From Papaver somniferum (lineage: Eukaryota; Streptophyta; Magnoliopsida; Ranunculales; Papaveraceae), in the NCBI RefSeq assembly GCF_003573695.1, contig NC_039360.1, positions 118,816,336-118,880,335 on the forward strand: a stretch of 64,000 nt of DNA, read 5' to 3'. Below the pieces are notes generated by a model. That model ran no database searches and was not told the DNA's origin. It saw only the letters and a list, made by a program, of their open reading frames with translations. Made by a program: the position numbers and the translations under genes. This document shows, in pieces, positions 32,171-43,043 of the stretch; within the stretch, counting starts at the first letter, position 1, and the number at the start of each line of letters is the position of its first letter.

Positions 32171-34686
32171 ACAAGCGTTGCTATCTCAACTTTTTTTCAA
32201 GTTTAGGTGATCAAAACTATAAGTCTTGATTTCTAGTCTATTTATAGCTATGTATCGGATTATGATATAATGTGTAGTTGAGCTTTAGACTTCACGGTGT
32301 TCATCGATTGAAGACGAAGATATACTGAGGAGAGCTTGAAGGAACTTCATCAACAAAAGGTATGTGGAGATTAAAACTTATCAATCACTCATAAGTCTAT
32401 TCTATTCTATCTCCTAAGGAGACTAAGTCGTATAGCTATATAGACTTTTACATTATACACATTTGATATTTCGAGCTGAGTTTATCTTGCTTATCTATTT
32501 CTCAAAATATGTGTTGTAAGCTTTTTGCTTTATCTAAGTTCATCATTGTTCTTGACGAGTTTAGTTGAAAACAATCTATTTGTTGGAAACCAAATAAAAA
32601 ATCAAAATATGATCATGTGAAAATTGCCTTGAAACATCTTACATGATTTGTGTGAGATAGTCATTTGATGTCGACTCGGAATGTTTCGTATTGATCATTC
32701 GATCACTTGAAAATTACTTATAAGATAATAGTTTGTGTGAGATAGCTATTATCGTCTTCTAAGGATGTTTCAATGATTGAAATGGGAGTTTAGAACAATT
32801 AACCATTATCTGGATTCAACACAGTATGCACACCAGTATGCAAACTATCGTTATATAATTCAGGTCCGGAAACCAAGTTTGTATACCAGTATGCGAACGG
32901 TTTTAACTGTTAAAGTCCGGGAACTAAGTTTGCTTACCAGTATGCGAGCGGTTCTTCCTGAGTTACGTCCGGGACAGCAGTATGCGTACGCTTTTGCAAA
33001 CTTAGTGGTTAAAGTTCTAAAATCAGTTAACTATGATTTAATACTCATGAACAAATACATTATAAATTAAGGAATGCAATCTTTGAAACTATGGCTTAAT
33101 GTTCATGAATTGATTCTTGTATAAGTACTACGAATCAATATGATTTAGCTTCAATTGTGTCTTGTATACTTCTATGAGATATAAACAATTGAACAAATCT
33201 ATGAGTAACACAGGTAGATTCATTTGATTATCTTTCATGTTTGATTGATCATCATATTTGATCTAGAAGTGTTAGATGAATGTGGTTAATACAAAAATGT
33301 TCATATGGCTAACTTCGGTTAACTGTTTGAGCCAACTCAATATACACTTTTGGGTATGGTTACCCATATCTAAATGAAGGTATATTTCATTTGTGTGTAG
33401 CAAGCTAAGACCATCAAACGGTGGAGAGATATTGCTTTGGTTTTAAGAAAACTTAGCTTGAATCTTAAATAAGGTTTTCATCTAGCGGTGAATATTGATT
33501 GCTTTGTTAGTAAGCTAACTTATAAAGCAAACCCTGATTTGAAAGACTATATAAGGGAGAACTCTAGCAACTGGAAAAACCTAATCTCAACACTTTCCTG
33601 TGTCCTAGTTACGACTAGAGTCGATTGTCCTTTAACCTAGGTTTTTCCAAAACCATTATAGGTTAACGACTTGAAGACTTCATTTGGGATTTGTGAAGCC
33701 AAACCCAACTATTTTCTTTGTAGTTGCTTGTTCTGATCTTACTTGTTTTATCATATTGAGTACTATCTTTTCTAAGATTTGCTCGAGATTTATATCTGAT
33801 AGGTAAGATCAAAAAAAGTAAACACAAAGCTCTTCGTCTCATTCTTTGTGATTCCACAATAACTTCTTCTACTACCATATAGTTAAGTTATTGTGAGGTG
33901 GTTGATATTTCTAGGCTGTTCTTCGGGAATATAAGACCACATTCTCAATTGGTTCATGTTCACCTTGATTTATCAAAAGTCGGAACAAAAAATTCGTAGG
34001 TACTTCTGTGGGAGACATATTTATCTATCAGAATAGACTTTTCTGTGAGAGACAAATTTGTTTATAAGTCTTCGACTTTGGGTCATAGCAACTCTTAGTT
34101 GTGGGTGAGATCAGCTAAGGAATCAAGTGCGTAGAGTCTTGCTGGGATTCAGAGGCGTAAGTAACGTTATTGTACCTTAATCGGTGTTATACTTGGTTAG
34201 GGCTCAACTACATTCCAGTACGAAGTTAACTTGCAGTGAGTTAGTGTCTGTAACGGCTTAATACAGTACAATGTTCAAAACTGGACTAGGTCCCATGGGT
34301 TTTCTGCATTTGCGGTTTCCTAGTTAACAAAACTTCTGGTGTCTGTGTTATTTATTTTCTGCATTATATTTGTTTACATAATTGAAATATCACGGGTTTG
34401 TGCGTAGTTCAATCTATTAGTAAATCCAACATTTGGTTGTTGATATAAATTGATTGACATTTGAACATTGGTCTTTGGTACCATTCAAGTTATTCTCATA
34501 CCAATTAGTTCACAGATTCATTCATGTTGATTTGCCGATTGATTTGAGAAAGAGATATTACTCTTGGATATCTTTCCTTGATTGAGTCTGACTGTCTAGT
34601 TGATTTTCTTGGAATTATAATGGAGTTAGTCCATACAGATTTCTGAACAAAATATTGGTTGTCGTTATTAGACCCCCACTTTTTTA
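32171..34686 (+). repeat. 5' LTR of family-B element, first ~25 bases missing
   Basis: Homology to the 3' LTR starts at CAAGCGTTGCTATCTC. The LTR start TGTTAGAGCAC... seen in other copies is absent. TATATAAG at 33548-33555 is the probable promoter. The end lies just before the primer site, with the terminal CA read as TA. Clustered palindromic motifs lie at 32815-33000. Confidence 0.88.
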
Positions 34687-34687
34687 A

Positions 34688-34699
34688 TTGGTATCAGAG
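34688..34699 (+). promoter_or_regulatory. Primer binding site (initiator Met-tRNA type) of the family-B element
   Basis: TTGGTATCAGAG directly follows the 5' LTR. TGGTATCAGAG is the standard plant Met-tRNA primer site of Copia elements. Confidence 0.9.
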
Positions 34700-34959
34700 A
34701 AGGAAAACTCGCTAAGACCTCATAAGTTTATGTTTGTAGAAATCTGACTATATGGACATAAATGTTATCTCTGAAAAATGCATCACTAGAAACTTATAAG
34801 TTATGTTTCTATGCATTCTATTAAAGAGAAAGACTTATCGATCTCTCATATAGATATTTTATTCCCACAAAATAGACAAGTATTGATAAGTGTTACCCTG
34901 ACTATCTTACTGACGCGTCTGACTCTGAAGTAGAAAGGGAAGCAGCCCAAGAAAGTGCA
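34700..34959. other. Leader and broken start of gag, family-B element
   Basis: No intact ORF. A plus-strand reading just upstream of 34960 (SDSEVEREAAQESAM) appears to belong to gag but stops are nearby. Confidence 0.45.
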
Positions 34960-35761
34960 ATGATTACAAAACTTGTTAGAATCCAGGCAATTGAAATCAA
35001 TAGGCTGAAACACAAAGTCAATATGATCATTGGTATGGTAAAGGATCGTGATTCTCAATTAAGGCTTCTTCATGAGGAAAATGTCGAAGTTTGTTCATCT
35101 CGAACTCTACTCAAGGCTAAATTCAAGGAGGATTCCTTGGAAATCGAATGCCTATTAAGTAAGCTATTTATTCAATGTAAAGGATTTTCTGTGGAGTCCA
35201 CTATACCAATTTCTTCTGACTCAACTGTGGTGTTAGAAAACGTGACTACGTGTAATCATGTTTCTCTGATGAAACCAGGTTCAGAAGCTAAATTGCAAAC
35301 CCTTCATATTGCTAAAAATGTGCATGTGTCTTCCACTAACCAAGGAATCACCACATCTCACGGAAGGAAGATATCTTCTATCAATGTTTTCAATCCTACT
35401 CTCTTTAATCACTTCAGTGATCAGAATGTGTGTCTCTTATGTAATTCAAAAGGACGGTTCAACGGAATTGCAATTGAGGTTGAATGAAAACTATTTTGGT
35501 CGACTTCAACAAACCTTAGATTTAATTCTCAAAGGTGTAACTGACATTCGGATGTCTAAACCAATTGGTTTTAGTACTCACCATGTGAATCCTTCCAGGA
35601 AAGTCAGTTCACTCTGCTCGACTAATGTTCGAACTTGTAAAAGTAAGATTAACACAAATCGGTCTAGAAGATTTCAGAAAGGTCCTCCTCAAACTAAGGT
35701 GAAGGATGATGTTCAAGATGTGAGAAATGTACCGAAGGTGAAAGCAACAATGGATATATGA
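34960..35761 (+). pseudogene. Gag relic of the family-B element
   Basis: The first frame (34960-35487, 175 residues) opens with a helical, charged stretch (about residues 5-60, with heptad-like Ile/Leu) and ends with CLLCNSKGRFNG, a decayed C-x2-C zinc-knuckle start lacking its His and last Cys. The reading continues in a second frame to 35761 (LQQTLDLILKGVTDI, FQKGPPQTKVKDD), so a frameshift separates them. The arrangement resembles the C-terminal half of Sirevirus gag, which has a coiled coil before the zinc knuckle. It ends at the family-A LTR inserted at 35765. Confidence 0.6.
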
Positions 35762-35764
35762 AGG

Positions 35765-38179
35765 TGTTGATGGTGGTTTTTAGTTCAAGGGATAAAATCG
35801 TAAATCCTGTATTTAATGCGATGTCATCCTACAAAGGTACAAAAGCCATTTAAAAGCAATGAGTGCTTAAGCCTCTTCGCTCACATATGTATTGAGCAAT
35901 TCAATATATTTGTATATATGAAATTTACTCAGGATGGCGCGTGCAACAACAATCCCAAAATTTTCTGTGAATTTTATCTTCCACCAGCATTATTCACTAA
36001 TGCATGACTTGCCTAGTATTTTCCTATGCTATGTTCCCAGCCGAACTCTCAATATTGACATGACATGACGATTAAATGTTCACTCTCAGCAGAGTAGCGT
36101 GAATCTCCCGAAGTGTCAGTATTGAGATCTTCCTGAAAGTACTCACACATGCTGCATCGTTCTCTGACAAAGAGATTTTCGTGTCGACGCACTTTTAATT
36201 AAGAGAAGGCTCGATCAAACACGTTTAAATTCCTTAGGGAAAATCTAGACTGTCCATGCCAGTCTCAAAAATAATCGCGGCCACACAATTGGGCCACGCA
36301 ATCCAATAAGCCTGGACTACTCCTAGCAGAACTAGGCGATCATCATGGTGACCACTGGCGGGCCTATTAATGCCCTGGCCGAACAGATTCCACCTAGTAT
36401 GCCCGCAGCGCTTCGAACGATTAACCCCAATGTGGGAGATCGCGTTGTTGGCAAAACAAGTTCAAACGAGTTGAGACCGGCAAAAACGGTCTCAAAATCC
36501 ATTGCATCCGTCCAACTTAGCCAGCCTAGTTGGACGACCTAGATCGCGTCTTGAACGATCGAAGAAGTACCAATGTGTTCATTGGCGTCCCAACTCCTCC
36601 CTTGGTCGATCGACCTACCCGCGGCAAGTTTATAATACATCAAGTTGTTCGATCGAACTAGGATGGACGTGGCCGTTTTAAAACCCTAATTTGTACTCGC
36701 GGCAGTATGCTATTGTCTCAAATCGATCATGACCACCCATCTTCGCCAGCCGAATCGAGTGGCTTAGATCTAATTTTAGACGACCCAAGAGATGTCAGAA
36801 TACTCACTAACGGCTGGTCTTCACACATGGCCGATCGGCCTGTTCAAAGCAACCCCCGGCGTTTTGGTTCGATTAACCAAACTAGGGTTGGACACACAGT
36901 TTCTAAACCCTAAAACAACGATGGAAAGCAGCTGCCGCAAAATTATCTCGTCCGTCCGACTTCGCTAGCCTGGTCATATGGCTTAGATTAGATAATTGAT
37001 GATCGACGGGGTGATGCTATGATCACCGGCCACCCCCTCCTGTAAGGAGCGATCGGTCGAGCTACAACTTTCATGTACGATCCCAAAGGATCTCCCAAAG
37101 ATGGTCCTTCACGCTGCTTTAACAAAAGTCATTAACTGCCGCAAATCGTTTCGACCATTCAACTTGGCTAGCCGATTTGAACGGTTTAGATCTAACCAAG
37201 ATCGACCGATAGGATTTTAGAATGGCTACCATCCACCACTCGCCTACAGAGAGCGATCGACCAAGTAGTAGCTCACCCCTAGAGCTACCAAGCGATCGTC
37301 CAAAGATGTCCGGTCACGCTCTTCTTTTTAAGACGATCGACTCGCGACTAATTTAGATAAGCTCTAAAACAACGATGCTCAATGAACATCGATTATTTTG
37401 AGCTGCTTACTTAAAAGCGATGTTTTACATGCATCGAATACATACTATGTTTTATGAATATCGGCTTCCCAAATAACTTAGTTATTTAACCTAATAGCGC
37501 CGCATGCTATTCTCTGTGGCAAGTCCCACGACTTGACCCATTTACTCGAGACATCAAACGTGTCACAAACTAGGGGATGCTCACTGGGGTATTGGTCTGG
37601 CGGTTTACAGCGTGCGGGGTGCAGCGCGCCCACTACGAGAAAGTGTCAGGAAAGAACGTACGGTTAACAACGATGAGAGTAGTGGGTGAAGGTGTGACAA
37701 CATGATGATCACCACCTCTTACACAACCCCACTACTCCACTACTTAATCTCCTACGCTTCCTACGAGATCAGGGGTGCGCTCAAATGACTTGTATAAATA
37801 GGTTTTCAATCTATTTCGACAATAACAACACAAGTTTTATCAACACAGTATCCAGAAAGCACCAAGAACTGATAGCTTACATTCTGCAAGCCAGTTCCAC
37901 ATTCTGATACAAGTCATAAAACAACCACACCTTCGTAATTCAACATTCTGATCTCAAACACCTTCTTCGCTTCCCTCCCTAAGATCAATCCCTTCTCCTT
38001 CACTTTGTGACCGAATTGAATCTGGAACGACCATTTCTTGGTTTAGGTCAGAGTCTTAAGATTGATCTCTCGAATCTAAAAATACTCTTGTGCAGTGCAT
38101 TGTTTAGGGTTTGAATTCGTTTCTCATCAACACACCCAAATTTACCAAAAACAGCAAAACTAGTTTTTACCCTCAAACA
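35765..38179 (+). mobile_element. Solo LTR of family A inserted in the family-B element
   Basis: Runs TGTTGATGGTGG (35765) to CTCAAACA (38179), 2415 bp. The flanks GAAGG (35760-35764) and AAAGG (38180-38184) form a 5-bp target duplication with one mismatch. A canonical TATAAATA at 37793-37800 is followed by about 380 bases to the LTR end, so sense is plus and U3 is about 2 kb. ORFs at 36345-36542 and 36707-36913 have no domain. It is the only plus-oriented family-A copy in the window. Confidence 0.88.
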
Positions 38180-38184
38180 AAAGG

Positions 38185-38898
38185 ACAACTTAAATCTGAT
38201 AATCGAAGGATACAAAGATATTATCAACAGGATGTCAAATTCTTCCAAGCAAACTTCTTATGGTAAGGATTCAAACATAGTCTCATACTTTGATGATAAT
38301 AAGTTTTATAATACTTTTTCACATCAAAAAGGGTTTCCTCCAAAAATTAGAAGGAAAAAGAGGATTAACCATGAACAATATTCATTTCATGAGCATAAAA
38401 GCTCGTACTTGTGTTAATTAATCACAAGGGTTGAAATCTTACTCATAAAAGTTTCTGTTGTGTAAGATATGATAATAATCAAGTATACTTATTGGTAAAA
38501 TGCTTTCTGATTAGTTGTGTTATATTCTTATTTTTCATAGCCAGACTATTGTCTACAGACAGCTTTGCATAAGTATTGGTTTGTTTTGAGGATCACTTCA
38601 AGTGTCTACTTTTTAATTTTGAAAATTAAGTTTTTGAAAGCTTCTCTTATGCTCTAAATTTTCCTCATGTGAGAATCTAAAATTTATTGAGCTGAGAATT
38701 GTGAAAGAAAATTTTCATATAGCAAAATTTTGTTGTGTTCCTTTTACCCTGAGAAAGGAATGTTTTTTTTTTTCGTTTCCTCTTATGTGTTCGGATTGTG
38801 TTCGTACGGGTACCCAATAGTTACTTGCCACGAACCGTCTCTAGAAAACCCTAAAACTATATTCCCTGAGAAACCATTTAAATGCCAATCCTTTTGAT
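38185..38898. other. Internal sequence of the family-B element, no intact gene
   Basis: Resumes the host element after the family-A LTR. An ORF at 38232-38417 (61 residues, Ser/Lys-rich) may continue gag but shows no domain. A run of T lies near 38764. Confidence 0.45.
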
Positions 38899-39378
38899 TT
38901 GAGTTCGTTCACTCTAGGTTGTTTTTTTTTGCCAAGAAAGTCTTCTCCTTCTCGCACTTGTGATTTCGCAAAAGGATTTCTTGATAAGGGTATTGGTTTT
39001 GAGTCCAAAGGGAAGAAGAAAATAACCCTAGTAGAAGTTGACGATATCAAATATCAAAATCCTGATGATTATTCTGATGTCTCATGTTATTATGCATATA
39101 CTCATCAAGATGTGGAGAATGATGAGATGGTTTCTGCTGAAGTGGTTCATGATTTTCTTAAATAATTTGAAGAAGCTAAACTGCAGCTCGTTGATACTAT
39201 GAAGGGTCTCGATGTGTTACGAACTGAGTTGAAAAAGATTAACTCCGACCTTGTTCTCATGAAGACACATGTTAAAGATCTTCTCAACGAGGATATCTTT
39301 TCTAAAGAAGTAGTACATGATGTCAATCACAAGCTCAAAGGTGTCAAGACCCGTGAGGGTTCAGGAAGTGTTCTTTGA
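38899..39378 (+). pseudogene. Unassigned ORF in the 3' part of the family-B element
   Basis: The frame 38899-39165 (88 residues) is closed by a single TAA. The same frame then continues another 71 residues to 39378 (LQLVDTMKGLDVLRTELKKI, LVLMKTHVKDLLNED). The joined reading is about 160 residues, acidic in the middle (DDIKYQNPDDYSDVS) and helical with coiled-coil character after the stop. No domain is recognised. It stands where Sireviruses may carry an extra or envelope-like ORF, or it could be another piece of gag. Function unknown. Confidence 0.4.
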
Positions 39379-40249
39379 CTCTAGTTTGAGTTTGTTTTCT
39401 TGTTTTTAAGATTTTATTTTTATTTTTTCTAGGAAACTTCTTATGAGAATTTATTCTTGTGTTTTAAGAAGGATAACTAGGGTTCAGAATATCAAATATT
39501 GTGATTACACATAGCTGTTGCCAACGATTTTCATCTTGCAATGTTTTAGATTTATTTATTTAAATTCTAAGTTATTTGGAAGATTATTTTCCAGTACTAA
39601 TCTTTATTGGTTTTATATATTGAAAAAGTATTTTATGGGATATGAGGGTTTACGTCCGTGAACTATGATTATCTCATATATGTCAAAAGTTAAGTCTATT
39701 ATGTCTTTATGCAAATACTGATAAAAGATAGAATGAACTTTTGAATATTCCGCAGAATTGAACTTTCCCTAATCCACTTTTATGTGAAAGTACTGTATGA
39801 CTCCGTAAGTTTTCTTATGTTGAGCATTTCCGATTAAATTAATCATTAAGGTTTTCTTGTGGTTAATTTATTCGAGTTTTTTGGATACAAATTCATGTTT
39901 CATGTAATTTGTTTATGTCCAAAGAAATTCTTCTTTTTGTAAAAGTAAGGTCGCTCTTGTTGTTCTTTCGGGAATAACATTTTATGGGGGAGAGTTCTTA
40001 ATTGAACTTGTGCTTAATTGCCAAATCTTTATGGGGAGTGCGGTTGTGGAATATTATAGGAGTTATCTTGTATCTTTATAAACTCCTTGATAAAAAGTTT
40101 TGACTATGTGAAATCATCGAAACCAAGTTGATATGTTCACTTTTAGTCATGAATAATCTCTTTGAGAATTTCATTATGATCCCGTTAGTTTTCGTACCTT
40201 TGCCAATTTATATTGACAAAAAGGGGGAGAATTATTTTGTAGTTCACAC
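39379..40249. other. 3' untranslated part of the family-B element
   Basis: AT-rich without genes. It contains one Sirevirus-like purine tract, GACAAAAAGGGGGAG, at about 40215-40230. The last five bases, CACAC, are the target copy of the LTR inserted next. Confidence 0.55.
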
Positions 40250-42647
40250 TGAAAAGCGGGGGTCTAACAACACCACCCAATATTTCGATTAGCAATCTGT
40301 ATGGACCAACTCCGAAATACTTTGCTAGAGAATCAACTAGACAGTCAGACTCAATCTAGATAAAAGTATCTCAAGGAGTTAATATCTCTCTCTTGATTTG
40401 ATTTTTACTCAAGATAAAAACAATAGCGAGTCTTTATCAAATACAAGGAATACTTGGACGGTACCAAAGACCAATGTCCAAGGATCAATCAATATCAATC
40501 AATAACCAAAGGTTGGATTTCCAATTGATGATCACGAACGCACAACATGTATTATTTCAATTATATAAAAGATATAATGCGGAAAAGAAATAACACAGAC
40601 ACCAGAATTTTGTTAACGAGGAAACCGCAAATGCAGAAAAACCCCAGGACCTAGTCCAGATTGAATACACACTGTATTAAGCCGTTACAGACACTAGCCT
40701 ACTGCAAACTAACTTCGGACTGGACTATAGTTAAACCCCAATCAGTTTCCCACCAATCCAAGGTACAGTTATACTCCTACGCCTCTGATCCCAGCAGGAT
40801 ACTGCGCACTTCATTTCCTTAGCTGATCTCACCCACAACCAAGAGTTGTTGTAACCCAAAATCACAGACTTGATAATAAATAGATCTGTCTCACACAGAA
40901 AATTCTATAAGAGGATAAATCTGTCTCCCACAGATAAACTCTAGATTTTGTTCCGTCTTTAGATATAAAATCAAGGTAACAGGAACCAATTGATAATCCG
41001 GTCTTATATTCCCGAAGAACAGCCTAGATTAATCAATCATCTCTCTACAATCCTTCCTGACTACACAAGAGGATTATCGAGGAATCACAAACAGTGAGAC
41101 GAAGATGTTTGTGACTTCTTTATCTTGCCTATCAGAGAACTCTCACGATCTCAAGTCAATCAATCGATTGTACTCGTACGATAGAAGATGCAAGATCAGA
41201 TCACACAACTACGATAAAGTAGTATCGTTCTGGCTTCACAATCCCAATGAAGTCTTTAAGTCGTTAACCAGAGAAGAAAATCAAAGGTTAATGGAGATCG
41301 ACTCTAGCGACGCACTGGTAGCACACAGACGTGTGGGGATTAGTTTTGCACAATGCTAGATGTCTCCTTTATATAGCCTTCAAATCAGGGTTTTTGCCTT
41401 AGTTACAAAGCAATCCTTTTTCACTGTTAGATGAAAACCTGATTTAGATTCAAGCTAATATTTCCAACCGTTAGATCGAAAACTTAGCTTGTCACACACA
41501 CTTGGTTAGGCGTTTACTGGGTTCGTAAAAACCATGCCCAAACGTGTACGTGTATGTTAGTTCAACATAGTAACCCAAAAGGTTAACCATATGAGCATTT
41601 CATATTAACCTTGTTCTTCTTTACCATAACTAGTTCAATTGACTCAAATGAACTAGTTAAAGATTTGTTCAATTGCTATGAGATCTTATGTAACTACACA
41701 AGACACAATTAAAACAAATATGATTCGATTCGATTGAATCGACTCATGAACATTATAGCCACGGTTTGCATAAAGCATTCCTTAGTAATTTAATGTTTCA
41801 TGTTCAGAGCACATATTTAGATCATAACCTATTAAGTTCACAAACAAGTTCGCAGACTTAAGTTAATTGGTTGAGTTTTCCAAACTCAACAGAAATTCTC
41901 GGAAAGAGAACTTCCGCCAGTTCGCGGACTGGGTTCGCGGACTGAGTTGGCGGACTTAGCACACAAACGAGTTTTGTAAAATCCCAGCAGAAATTCTCGA
42001 TCGAGAACTTCCGACAGTTCGCGGACTTGGCAAGCCTATTCCAAAATCCTCCCGATTTCTCTTGATCAACAAAGTTCGAAAACTTCGGTTCAAGGAATAC
42101 ATGGTTATGTAATCTAAACTCTCATTTAAATCATTGAGACATTCTTAGAGGACGTTATGTAGCCGTTATTCACAGAACGATTCACGTCAGAGAAATTCTC
42201 AAAGTGATTGAAACTTTTCATGACTTTCGTCACTAGGTGAAGATAAACTTGATCAAAGAGAAACGCTTTACCAACACACGATTTCGAGATAAAAGATAAG
42301 CAATGAAAGCTCAGCTCGAAATGTCAAGTGTGTATGATCTAGTCTATATAGCATACGACTTTTGTCTCATAAGAAGTAGGAGATAGAAGAGATAGACTTT
42401 TGAGTGATAGATAAGTTCAAGTCTCCACATACCTTTTTGTTGATGAAGTTCCACGGTTCCTTGTATAGATCTTCGTCGTTGTATGATGAATCGCCATGAA
42501 GTTCTTGAGCTCAACTACACTTTTCTATCCTAGTCCGAGACTTAGATATTTAGGCTAGAAATCAAGACTTATAGTTTTGATCACTAACATTGACAAACAT
42601 GCTTGAGATAGCAACGCATGCGAGGTTGACCGAGCTATGCTCTAACA
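40250..42647 (-). mobile_element. Solo LTR of family B, reverse orientation, inserted in a family-B element
   Basis: The plus-strand left end TGAAAAGCGGGGG and right end GCTCTAACA mirror the family-B LTR ends. CACAC lies directly outside both (40245-40249 and 42648-42652), an exact target duplication. Length is 2398 bp. The hypervariable palindrome region seen in other copies here reads as repeated GTTCGCGGACT motifs (41900-42030), so this belongs to a different subfamily from the host element. Confidence 0.92.
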
Positions 42648-42652
42648 CACAC

Positions 42653-43043
42653 TACATACATATGGTTTACAGATTATTATGTAAGGGGGAGTGGTTTTCA
42701 TTTTGAGATGAAATATTGACTAAGGGGGAGTGATACACACCATAGTATTATTGTCAAAGTTGTGATACAATTGAACTTTGATGCTGTGTAATAATATTAT
42801 GACAATGTATAACAATGATTGAGAACAACTGTTTTCTTATTGTTATGGCTACAGATCTTAAACAACAATGATGCTGAGTTGAACACGTTCAGAATCACTG
42901 AAGTACTTGGACTGACGAAGAATTCAATGAATGTTGAAGAACCAAGGAAATCAAGCATGTTGGATGAGAAGCTACAAAGTTTATTTATTTTGTAATCCAT
43001 ATGTATTGATAGTATTGTCACTAAAATTGACAACAGGGGAGAT
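42653..43043 (+). promoter_or_regulatory. Multiple polypurine tracts before the family-B 3' LTR
   Basis: GTAAGGGGGAGTGG near 42680, CTAAGGGGGAGTGA near 42720 and ACAGGGGAGAT at 43031-43042 occur within 390 bases, plus one more at 40215 before the nested LTR. The last abuts the LTR and would prime plus-strand DNA synthesis. Repeated AAGGGGGAG tracts are a described Sirevirus signature. Confidence 0.8.

Noticed and set aside
34688..34699. tRNA gene fragment (Met)
   Set aside because: TTGGTATCAGAG sits directly after an LTR end and lacks cloverleaf arms. It is a primer binding site.
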